Assembly (NCBI RefSeq): GCF_037975245.1
Contig: NC_092573.1
Span: forward strand, 421,001 to 485,000
From: Apostichopus japonicus
Taxonomy: Eukaryota > Echinodermata > Holothuroidea > Aspidochirotida > Stichopodidae
Direction: 5' to 3'
Length of the DNA stretch: 64,000 bases
Below are positions 13,640 through 34,042 of this stretch, in pieces. A model generated the notes under the pieces. That model saw only the letters and a list, made by a program, of their open reading frames with translations. It had not been told where the DNA came from and did no database searches. The first letter of the stretch is position 1. Every line of letters starts with the position of its first letter. The position numbers and the translations under genes are program-made.

Positions 13640-14575
13640 GTATGTTTCGTATTTTCTTCAGTAGCATGTGGCCAATGGTATGGGAAATGGGTATGAATAA
13701 TATCTTTCTCTCAACGCCCCTCCAAATCATAAAAAAAAAAATTGTCACCAGCTGAGCTTTAACCATATTTTTGGTTTACAAAAATGAGGTTGTATGAAAC
13801 TAACAATCTCGTATACATTCCTTCGTTCTTAATATTAAACAATATACATAGGATAATAACGAATAAAACTAAATAAAATATAGCAGAGGCAAACAAAGAA
13901 TGAAAGAAAAAGAAAAAACAATAGTCTTGAACATATTTAATATGACACATTTATATAGTAGGCCTACAATAATTAAATGCAAAGATAATATAGAAGAAAT
14001 GAGCAAAGAAAGAATGAAATTTCTCCTGCGGAATATCATATATAGTTTTTATTATCATATATAGTTTAATATTCATATATCATATATATATTTTTAAATA
14101 TCATATCAGTTTACAGTTTTATATACGTATCAATTATTTAACATTATGGTCGTTTCACACACATATATATATGACCATCAGTCTACATTCTACCTATATG
14201 AGTGCAGTATAGGCCTATATAGCCAGGTATACATAGCGAGGTAATACCAACTGTAAGCCTACATATAGCGATGAGTAATAACATTCATATAAATGAGACT
14301 TGACCGTGAATCAGCAGGATAGGATCGAGTGTACTTATGATAATGATTAAAGAAGAAGTGGTGGACGCAAAAAACATAAAAAGATTAAGAATTTAAAGAT
14401 GATTCTTTGGATGTGAAATTACAGTAGTCAGAGTAAATAATGACTCATTGTAAAGAAGGCTTCGTGTTACAAGAGAAGTCTGTTGCACTTTTGTTGTATG
14501 GTAGATCAATGATAGGCTATATGTGATTGCAAACGCTATCTAGACACTGGTCTGATATATCGATATCATATATTT
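13640..14575. other. Non-coding AT-rich sequence
   Basis: No gene recognised. Short direct repeats of ATCATATATAG-like words lie around 14034-14105. Confidence 0.5.
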
Positions 14576-14580
14576 ATATA

Positions 14581-14669
<89 letters not shown>

Positions 14670-14736
14670 GTGTGTGTGAATATATATATATATATGTGTG
14701 TGTGTATATATATATATATATATAAATATATGTGTG

Positions 14737-14802
<66 letters not shown>

Positions 14803-14806
14803 TATG
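14570..14806. repeat. TA-rich compound microsatellite with TG blocks
   Basis: About 235 bp of (TA)n with embedded (TG)n blocks near 14669-14678 and 14695-14705. Overlapping frames of alternating Tyr and Ile are artefacts. Confidence 0.95.
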
Positions 14807-24661
<9,855 letters not shown>

Positions 24662-25196
24662 CATTTTGATCTGTAAATATACGCCTATGTTATTTTAAAC
24701 AATGAATGACTTCAAGCCAAATGAAGAAACCAAAACATGACCCAGTAGAAGGAATATTTGTATTCGATATACAATATTGGCCCATATACAGGTTTTTGTA
24801 ATTATATGCTGGCTCTAAACGAAACTGATATTGGTCTGTGGTTACTGTCCTAGTGTTAACTGTAGGTTGCCATATCACCAATGTCATTCCCAAAGTTACA
24901 TCACACCTGCTGTGCAGGTGAAGTGAAAACAATTCGAAACGAGATGACGAAATTATTTCCCGTAATTGTGGTTTGAAGATAGGTGTAAACAGCATGAACT
25001 TCCGAAAAGAGAATTGTTTCTCCTTATCATCCAAGTCCAACTCTTATAAAATGATCTGAGTCAGATAAGTCAAAATGGACATACCGTTAGCTAGGATCGT
25101 AATATCGAACCAAGTTTATCATATACTACAGTGTTATACATGTTATTCCCCGGTACGTGTTAGTAACAATATAACAATTGTATTTATTATATGTAT

Positions 25197-25242
<46 letters not shown>

Positions 25243-27025
25243 TGCACGATGTAATACGACAATCCCATCGTCATCGGAATATCGGGGATGTGTCCCCTGC
25301 GGTATCGCTGTTTCATATAAGCCTGCTTACGCCATAAGTATTGTGTGTGTGTGCATGTATGTGTATGTGTATATGTATGTGCATATCTCCCCACCCCCCC
25401 CCCACACACATGCTGACTAACATATATAATACTAAGAGAAAATATAACCAGACAGAAAAAAAACTTCTGATACCTATACTTACGAACCCCCCATCAAGCC
25501 CGAGAATATTTAATTCGACCCTATTCGACCCCACTGCGAGGACAACTGCACACGTCAACCAATGTATTTTGTCTCATGTTGTGTAAAAGGGCGCGATTAG
25601 GTCAATGTTTTTTAAGCGTTTGGGGGTAAGAAGGCTCTTGTGGGTAAAAAGACTGCAGATTGATTAGAGCAAGATGTGTTTTTCTTTCAATTCTAAGCTC
25701 ATCTTAATTTTAGAGATTTTGTATTATTCAATCCTTCCAATTTCGGTAAACTCAAATGCAAGGGATATGCATGAGGGGAATTTCAGTGTTTTCATAAGAA
25801 TATTTCGCATAAAAATGTAGAAAAGAATTCCTTTATGATAGACACTGTAAAAAATAATATCGCATAATTTAACAAGAACGTGTTTCGATTTTTTTTTGGG
25901 GGGGGGGGCGGCGGCGCCGGCTATATTGGTTGACATAGCAAAACAATATCAATTATAGCCTATTAAATGTATACCATCATAGCAGAGGTGTACATATAGC
26001 CTAAGCTGCTGCCTACTGTGCATACAAGAACAGGGGCTGAAATCGTTATTGTTATTAACTGAAATTGATGCTCATTACTTTCGGCTTATTGGGAATTCTG
26101 GATGAAAGGAGAAACATTATTATAGGCTTGGTTCAGGGATACTCTCAAGTACCCTAAATTAATGATATGGCATATACAAAGGCATACTGCAGATTGTATT
26201 GCGAAACCGCACCCTCGGTGTGAAACAAACCTATCATCGAGATATGCCAAGTCGATAGTTTTTCTTTCATAGATATTGACGAAACTCCGGAATCAGGGAA
26301 TTAAAGTGTCCATTTTCTTTCAGACAACTTTGAAATTCTTCCTCAGGCAAGCCAATCCCATAGACGTCACTAAGTCGTGTAAATACCATCAAAATTCTAC
26401 AAATTACGTGACGTTTTCTTAAAACGTGAAAGTTTGGACTGCCGGGAGAGCTTTAGACCTTGGGAGAGCTTATACGTCACAACTTCCCCGGCAGTCACCG
26501 ACCTAACTTGGACAGGTCAAATAAGTTATTAACATGCTTTCCCTTGAGATGACAAAACTACATCAAAAATTATCAACCAGAATCATCAAAATGACGTTTT
26601 TTAGTTATCAAAGATGGATTCAGATTTGATTTCTTATGTAATCATTGTTAGGTCAAAGTTATTTATTCTTTGGTGGTATTTTTTTATTTTTGATAAGAAA
26701 GGTCATCCCAAACAGTACTTAGTTTTGAAGGTTATTCGCTTCGCCCAATACATAACGTGCTAAACAGTATATGTTATTCAACAAGCCTGTTTAAATTTAT
26801 CCTCAAAGCGTTCTCCTCGCTAGAATATCTGTAATTGTTTTATTTATCACTTTTCCAATGCCTGTGAATGAATCTATTGGCTTTTTATTTAAATTCTGAT
26901 CACTGGAAAGCACAATTAAAAAGCAATATCGATGAACCCCTTAAACACCACTGTACAAAAGTGACCCCAATGTGTTTTCCCATATATTCTTGTGTGGTAC
27001 TCGTGTAAAAGTTTTAATTTGGGGC
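24662..27025. other. Non-coding sequence with small repeats
   Basis: No gene recognised. Holds a (TA)n tract at about 25190-25240, a TG/TATG-rich patch at about 25343-25385, G11 at 25898-25908, and paired hairpins at 26411-26427 and 26437-26496. A 116-codon minus frame at 24690-25040 shows no known motif. Confidence 0.5.
26437..26496. repeat. Inverted repeat around a duplicated decamer
   Basis: A perfect 10-bp stem, GACTGCCGGG at 26437-26446 with CCCGGCAGTC at 26487-26496, encloses two direct copies of GGGAGAGCTT (26444-26453 and 26462-26471). Just upstream is a second short palindrome (ACGTTTT CTT AAAACGT, 26411-26427). It may be a small MITE remnant or a structured RNA. Its role is unknown. 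Confidence 0.5.
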
Positions 27026-27032
27026 AATCATG

Positions 27033-27277
27033 TATGTTTGTATGTATGTATTTTAGATCCTCCTGCAAGCAGGAACTCGCGAAGAAGCCTTATTGGCTTA
27101 TCAAAGCCGCAAGCTGACCGAAGTCAGTCTCTTACATTCATATTTGACGTCCATGATTATGAATTGACAATTGTCAACAACTTTGTAACTGGACGATATA
27201 CATTAATCTTGGAGTGACTCGAACCGGGGACATTATGATTGGAAGGCACCGGCGTTAACCACTGAGCTAACACTCCG
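27033..27277 (-). mobile_element. tRNA-derived SINE, 245 bp
   Basis: Read on the minus strand, the unit opens with a tRNA-like head: box A words TTAGCTCAGTGG and box B GGTTCGAGTC. It continues through a body of about 150 bp and ends in a short ACAT-rich tail. A 7-bp direct repeat, AATCATG, flanks it at 27026-27032 and 27278-27284, which marks a retroposition event. The tRNA-like part ends in TCACTCC, which pairs with the GGAGTGT start. The T-arm 3' strand is missing, so it is not a functional tRNA. The partner LINE was not identified. Confidence 0.75.
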
Positions 27278-27284
27278 AATCATG

Positions 27285-27488
27285 ACCATGTTATGCTCTA
27301 TGGTACATACTTTTTTATCAACAGGTTCGCAAAATACAAAATTCCTTTACAAGACACCCCAGGAGAAATATCCCATGTATAATCGGGGATGGTCACTGTC
27401 ATTTTGGTGACCTTTATACTCACAGTATATATACGGTGTACGAACTGTATTGTACCACAGACTGTTAACTTTTAACAACTTATGTATT

Positions 27489-27529
<41 letters not shown>

Positions 27530-27702
27530 CATTCGCATAAGACGATTAAGAATGACTGTCAATCTGATGTAATTATGTTTAATTGTTATGACGTCATCAC
27601 TGTCGTAATGCAAGGGCAACTAGGGCTTAGTTGGAGTTTAGTTAGCAATTGCACCATGATTTTCACATAAAATCTGTTAGCGGTTTCTTTTTTATAAGTT
27701 CT
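27285..27702. other. Non-coding sequence with a TA repeat
   Basis: Contains (TA)n at about 27490-27524. No gene recognised. Confidence 0.5.
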
Positions 27703-27710
27703 GCTCTATC

Positions 27711-28051
27711 CAGAGGCAAAGCATTAGGCGTTTCATTGAACCAGGGCCCACGATGACCAGGGGCCTCCAAGGGATGGTTAATAAATGTTGAGCCAACGGA
27801 CCACAACTGCCAGTTTACGGTTTTGCATGAATAATTGAGTTTTATTTCAATAGCAACTGATTTTCTATAGTTGACAAACTACCCAGTTCAATGCCAGATC
27901 GTATACGTAGTGAAGTTTCTCTAATGTTACATTTAATGTTCTTATGTTACATTTACGCCTTTGCGCCAAGTGCACTTTCGATGAAGTAAATCGGGATGAG
28001 CCCATCTCTCACTCTTGAACCAGGGCCCCTCAAATCCTAGCTTCGCCACTG
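27711..28051 (+). mobile_element. hAT-like MITE, 341 bp
   Basis: The left end CAGAGGCAAAGCATTAGG and the right end, reverse complement CAGTGGCGAAGCTAGG, form imperfect terminal inverted repeats. The flanks GCTCTATC (27703-27710) and GTTCTATC (28052-28059) are an 8-bp duplication with one mismatch. There is no transposase. The shared CAGTGGCG terminus links it to the hAT-like elements at 4.4 and 28.3 kb. Confidence 0.65.
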
Positions 28052-28347
28052 GTTCTATCCGTCTTACTCAATGGAGGCCATTCTGCGGATTAGCCTTTTC
28101 CATCCACGAACCCCTATATGGGAGAATGAAGATACGTTCACGTACAACACGACATAGGACGTATCACCAATGTACACAGCGCCACCATAAATTGAGGCTG
28201 CGGCCATGGCCAGGAAAACATCGGTTGTCTTTGATCAAGATGACGCTCTCAGACTAATTGTGACTGTCTTGGCCGCTGGTCAAAATTGTAAAGTGTTCAA
28301 TGATCCGTTTGGGCTTTACGTACCCGAACTTTTCCACGGACCGTAAG

Positions 28348-29060
28348 CAGGGGCGTCGTGCGAAAATAAATTTTTGGGGGGCCCGTGAGCAGGTGATGAC
28401 TATCTTAGCGGAGCGCCACCACAGGTTGGCGCGCAGCGTACAAGACAATTTTTCGTCTGGCAGACCCCTCAGATTGCAGGAAACGGCACTTCCCGTGCCT
28501 TATGGCAGTAAGCAACACCCCTAAAATTGATAAAAATTTCCGGCAAAATTTTATTTTGGGAAATATTCTTGAAGGAAGTGATAGCCAATTCCAATTTACC
28601 AGTTTACCAATTCCTCGTCTCCCAGAAGCGCCCAAAATTTAAGAAATCGAGACATTTTTGTGTTGGCTGATCCATGATCGCCGCCCATGCCCGTGAGAAG
28701 TGGTGACTGGGTGAAGAAAAAGCTATGCCGTTTGAAAACATGGGCCCCAGAAAAAGCGAAAGTAACGAAACCTAAGGTAAAACGTGCGATAACGAAATGA
28801 TTATTTTCCAGGTTAATTGTGACTGTATTTGAAATGATTTTTATTATTCATTTTTTTTCGAAACTACCTATCCCGAATGGCATTACTAATCCCGATATGT
28901 CGTCTTTGAGGTGTGTGGAAATCAAAGAGCAATTGACTATTTAGTCTACTTTTCGATTTCGAAAACACTTTTTTTTTTAAATTATGATTTTTTTTATGAC
29001 ACCTTTGACAAAATTGGGGGGGGCCTGTGCCCCCGGGACCCAATGGGCACGACGCCACTG
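28348..29060 (+). mobile_element. hAT-like element (outer), 713 bp
   Basis: Starts CAGGGGCGTCGTGC and ends GCACGACGCCACTG: 14-bp terminal inverted repeats with one mismatch. A perfect 8-bp direct repeat, ACCGTAAG, flanks it at 28340-28347 and 29061-29068. No transposase is encoded. The interior is interrupted by a second element at 28390-28689. Overlapping open frames of 60-80 codons on both strands are not supported as genes. Confidence 0.85.
28390..28689 (+). mobile_element. Nested hAT-like MITE, 300 bp
   Basis: This unit sits inside the 713-bp element and is flanked by a perfect 8-bp repeat, CCCGTGAG (28382-28389 and 28690-28697). Its right end, GATCGCCGCCCATG, is identical to the right end of the 1,105-bp element at 4.4 kb, and it shares the GGTTGGCGCGCAGCGTACAAG core block with it. 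The left end, CAGGTGATGACTATC, matches the right end only weakly. Similarity between the two flanks runs a few bases past the 8-bp repeat, so recombination between related elements is an alternative to simple nesting. Confidence 0.6.
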
Positions 29061-29068
29061 ACCGTAAG

Positions 29069-32000
29069 TAGGCCTTTTTGCCCTCACGAACCCTAAACTT
29101 TTCATGGACCCCCTAATAGTCCGCGGCCGATCCAGGTTGAGAAGATCTTTCAACACTATATGTACAGAATCGTCATTATCAAAATTATGTTGTATGAGAA
29201 CAGATTCTGAGAACATGGAGTGCCGAAAGTGCTTATCTTATCTTATTTTACCGTTAGGCTATCTTTTCTTTACATAAAACTTCTAAAAGAGGTTGAGAAG
29301 GAATAAAAAAAAATACTTTGCAATGGTTTTAACTCGGTATTAGAAATAAATGTACCGGAACATTGCATTTTCCTTCTTAACCCCTGTCCCTCTTTATTTT
29401 GATTTTTCTTTCTCGCTTTCATGTCCTGTTGACAAGGCAAACACATACATTTCGCCTTTTTTTCTTCCCCAAAAATGCGAGCCTCGAAGCTTCCCGACTG
29501 TTGTTAAGCCTACGCATTTGTAATTGAATTTGAAGACTACGAGTTTCACTTATTAATGATATGGATTTACATGAAACCGGTAGAAGACACATAACATCAC
29601 ATAACGCCGGGAGCCTTGCTATGAGGTCAAATGAGGTCAACCCAGTATCGTATAGCTTTTTCCCTTACATTCACTTTGACAACTCATAGTTTTGACAACT
29701 GGTAAATGGCTTAAACGTTTATCTCAAAAAGATGAAATGGTTTGTAAAGATTCGTCGGGATGGAAAGGGACATAAAAGAATGAAAAAAACAAAAAATCTC
29801 AACCAGACGTGAGAAGTATTTTTACAATGGCGGTAAATTTACTGCTCTACCAAAAAAAAAATCAAAGCCGCAAAGATGAAACGAAATAAATAACCACAAA
29901 TGGATGGATACTGCAGGCAATATTACGAGGAGAGGGAAACAGTTTCAGTCTTACGGGAACAAGGAGAATCGCTTTATTGGTAGTTTAATGAGGATGCCTG
30001 TAGGAAATCACCAGCATGAGACTTTGTACAAAGATGGACAAACCACGATAATTTGCTGACTAGCGTAAAAAAAGTGCTTCCTCGTTCTTACCTAATTCTT
30101 TCTCCGGCGCATTCTCTTTTCTGGAAGCAACAAATTCCAACTTTTTAAGATTTATTCCACCACTTGAAGGTGACTTCTAATTATCTTAGGCGTCCGACCG
30201 TCTGCTGCCAAAACAGCTGGAGAAAAATAACGGCGTAGGGAAGTTGAACCACTTCAGTTCAGATTCGTCCCACCCTACCATGCACCATCTCCTACACTCA
30301 CCCTACCCCAAACGAAAAAAAAAAACTTTTAATTTGATATTTCGAAACATCATTTGGTTGCACAGTGATAAATTGACCGTATTCGATAAAATGTTCTGCT
30401 CTTTGACAGTTTAATGTGGTTTAAACACTTCTCCCCCCCCCCACCCCTCCCAACCGTTCCCTATTATTTACACCACACTTTCTTGGCCACTTATGCTAGC
30501 AGAAACAGAAAACCAAATCCTGTTAAATACCTTATCGAGAACCAATATTTTCCTGTTGCCTTTGGGCAACCATAAATATTTCACGATGGTTGCAGACGTC
30601 GAAAGTAGTGACGACAATGAAGCTATAGATGGCGGCGTTTGGTGAATAGAGGACGCACTTTCATTAATTTGTCGGTATGCACAATGATGTTACAAGAGGA
30701 TATTGCAATCGGGCAGAGTGACAGCAGGAAAGCTTATTGAAACTATAAGCGGTGTACTTTATGAGTTGTGTTTCCTCAATTGACGTTTCGAATCTGTAAC
30801 TATTACCCGGGCAAATAAACGCTGCATTACTACACCAGCGATACACTGATACCGGTATAGCCCCAAGTCTGTAAAGCCTTCTTGTGTGCCACTGGTTTAG
30901 TTGATTCGGCATAGCGATATATTAACATCATTGTCTGAAATGTTCATGATGTATATAGACAAATACATAAGCCTACGAACCTTAACTTCACGAACACACC
31001 GAAAAAGCAAAACGTAAGAAAGAACTAGTACTCGCAAGGAGGTCTCTGTATTGAAATGATCGTGTCTATTGAACATGCTCATTCCCGCATAAGACTTAAA
31101 AGTAGTCTGTATAGGCCCCAAATTATAGCACGCAATAATTGCTAGAAGTTTTCAAAAAGTACTTTCCTGGAGATCTTTACTCTCCAAATTGTCTCAGACA
31201 TTTCTTTTAGGAACACACAAAATGATTGAATGTCCCAATGAGGAAAATTTCCTCGAAGGATATAATAATAATATTTGAAGAATTTTGACTAAAAGGTGAC
31301 CATATTTAAATATCTAGCACATTTGGGGACATTACAGCATACCTTTAAGTACAACAGATTATGTTTCCAGATACGTTATCTTTCATTCTCTTATGGTAGA
31401 CTGTTGGTTCCAACGTTGAGCCACGTTCAAATGGAAATAGTGCAGCTGTATACAAAGAAAAGCCCCAGAATCATCATTGGCCTTTTTACTAGTACTATAC
31501 CGAGATTGAAAATGTAGCCTGAAATTACTTTTACTGAATAATTTCTACTGACCAAATCAATGATTTGACAGTTGCTCATTGCAACCCTCCCGCTGCTCCT
31601 CGAAATGTAAACGAGTTAAAGAAACTCGGAAAGGAGTATTTTATATATTTTATTCATGTATGTTTTAGTGCATTAAACGTACTGTCGACACTGTTTTTTT
31701 TTTTCTTTTTCAATACATCGGTTTGTCTACAAAAGATACGCCATGTAAGTTTTATTGTATAAACTTTGATTTTGTGTATACTACAAAATAAATTATACCT
31801 TGTTTTCATGTTAATGTCTTGTTTTCATATTTCTTAAATACAAAATTGCCGACCACCCAAGCGAAGTACTTAGATTTTTGTCATTTCACTGTTGTTGAGG
31901 TAACTTGTTTTTAACCATATTAACGGTCAACCTATTTATATAGTCACATTGTACCTTTATAAACGGTTCAACTGGCCTCACACTGGGCGAAACCGAGCCC

Positions 32001-32750
32001 TCTGTTTTCATATCAATGGGGGCAAAATCAAATCATAAAAACTTAGTTTCCACTAACCTTAGGTCTATTAGAAAATGTATAAAACGAGTGTCAAATTTTG
32101 TCTAAAAATTGGCTTTACCTTGGTTGTGTTAAACAAAACCGTCTTGTTTTTCATTCAAGCATGGAACATTTCACAAAATTGGTAGGTAATTAAAGAAGCC
32201 GCAACAACAACAAAAAATTGTGACTCAAGTATGAGTAATGAATCATTTTGGTTTCGATGTTAAACAAAGAGAGGAAAGGAGAGAGATAAAAGAAATTTTA
32301 AAAAAGGAAGTGGCTATTGTTCAGGTTATATTATCGCACATAGTAACATAATTTCCAACACAAAATCGAGAATACCAAATTTAACTATAATTTTTTGGTA
32401 AAATCAAGTACTAATTCCGATGGATAATTGTAAATGATGATATCATAACAGTGTATATGATTCATACTCTTTCTTGACTGCTTGACATTGTTTTGAGTCT
32501 TTGATGTGCAACAGATTACAGATGGATTTACAGTGCAGCATTTCATATAACAGATATTAAATATTTTGACCAAGAAACATCAGCACTGTGTGTTCCGTTG
32601 TTCAGTGATTTTCATCATTCTAATTACAAATAAAATTGGATATGAACTATCAACTATGGTAAAATATCCTGGATTATGTGAAAATAGTCAGTTTGAAAAC
32701 GTCCTGTATTGATTTTTCTTTCATACAAAAGTACCACAAGCAGTGGTTTG
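29069..32750. other. Non-coding sequence, nothing recognised
   Basis: No exon with homology was found. Contains C10 at 30433-30442 and several short A or T runs. Confidence 0.5.
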
Positions 32751-33317
32751 TTAAAAGAATAGTCCAGGTAAAATTTCGTTTTGATATGTTAGAGAGGAAC
32801 ATAATCTAAGCATTCTGGTGAAATTTGCTTTCAATTCCTATGTACCATTTTTGAGATATTGACAGTTGAAGTTATCTGATATTCTACCAAAAGTGAACAG
32901 TGAAAGCAAACAGGTATGATGTCATAGTTGCACACTGACAAAATAATGTTTTGTGTTTTCTTACTTTTCAGTCTACTGATTTGACCTTGGAATGGATACG
33001 GTTACTAGTTAGTCAAAATGGGATGTGAAGTTTATAAAATACCAATACCTATGGTACATTAACATTATGGATGCATCCAATTGTGGAGTATAAAATCAGA
33101 CGTAAATTTTAAAGGAAAGCAAAATATTATTTATCAGTGTGCAACAATGACGTCACACCTGTATGCTCCAAGTTCACTTTTGGTGCGAAAGTTGGCAACT
33201 TTAACTGTCAATATCTCCAAAACCGTAAATAGGAACTTAATGCAAATTTCACCAGAATGATTAAATTATGTTCCTCTTTAACATATCAAAACGAAATTAC
33301 CTGGACCGTTCTTTTAA
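32751..33317. mobile_element. Palindromic foldback element with TTAA ends, 567 bp
   Basis: Two arms of about 220 bp (32751-about 32975 and about 33095-33317) are reverse complements with scattered mismatches, around a spacer of about 120 bp. The tips read TTAAAAGAATAGTCCAGG and, from the other side, TTAAAAGAACGGTCCAGG. TTAA at both edges fits a piggyBac-type target duplication. There is no coding capacity. A transcript would fold into a long hairpin. It ends about 620 bp before the first TRMO coding exon. Confidence 0.8.
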
Positions 33318-33937
33318 ATGATGTTGAAATCACTATTACATAATAATGGGGAAAGAGAAAATCCAATGTTGTCCACTCACTAAATTTGAAAATAGCCAGA
33401 ATAACCAGGGTGGGTATGAGAATAAATCTGCCTACCTTCTAAACCATCCTTGAAACTATCCTTGTTTACTTCAGTGCTGTGCAGTTGAAAGACAATGCAT
33501 GATTTACCCTGGCTAAACCCAGTTCCACCATGGCGCTCCAAGGCATGTTGTTTAGCATACCGAAGTTGCAATTATAGCTTACAGCACACCCGAAGTAATG
33601 GTCAGTCCTGTTTCAGAAAAAATAAAGTTGATCATTCGAAATGATACTAAGCAGATTGATCACTTCTCTGAGGTAATTTTTTATTTGAAACTTACAGATC
33701 AGCAAATAAATCAAATCAAATAGCTTTCCGATCCTTTGAAATTGATTTCACGAAGCATGTTTTGTGTTTCGCTGATCACGTTTTCCTCATTCGTTAGTAA
33801 CTATGTACGGACTAGTTCTGCGAAAGTTTATCAGGACTATAGGCCCAACCCACCCACATACGGCAATGTTGGCTAGGATTGTAACTGTATAGCGCCTATA
33901 CACACTTGCTATGTGTAAAATTTGAGTTTTTAGAACA
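33318..33937. promoter_or_regulatory. Likely TRMO 5' region
   Basis: The spacer between the palindromic element and the TRMO start should hold the TRMO promoter and 5' UTR. No TATA box or other core motif stands out, so this is positional inference only. Confidence 0.3.
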
Positions 33938-34042
33938 GTGGTTATTAATGTCATATCGTCTTATATCCCCAGTTTCGCAAACAACGCAAATTTTCTTTCA
34001 AGTCAAAGTTTGTTTGCACATCACCTGTCACTACTATTGCAC

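Noticed and set aside
14566-14799. Tyr/Ile frames over TA arrays (also at 7510-7740 and 13371-13766)
   Set aside because: Products of (TA)n microsatellites.
27217-27277. Possible functional tRNA gene on the minus strand
   Set aside because: It is shorter than a normal tRNA and lacks the T-arm 3' strand. It is the head of a SINE with target duplications on both sides.
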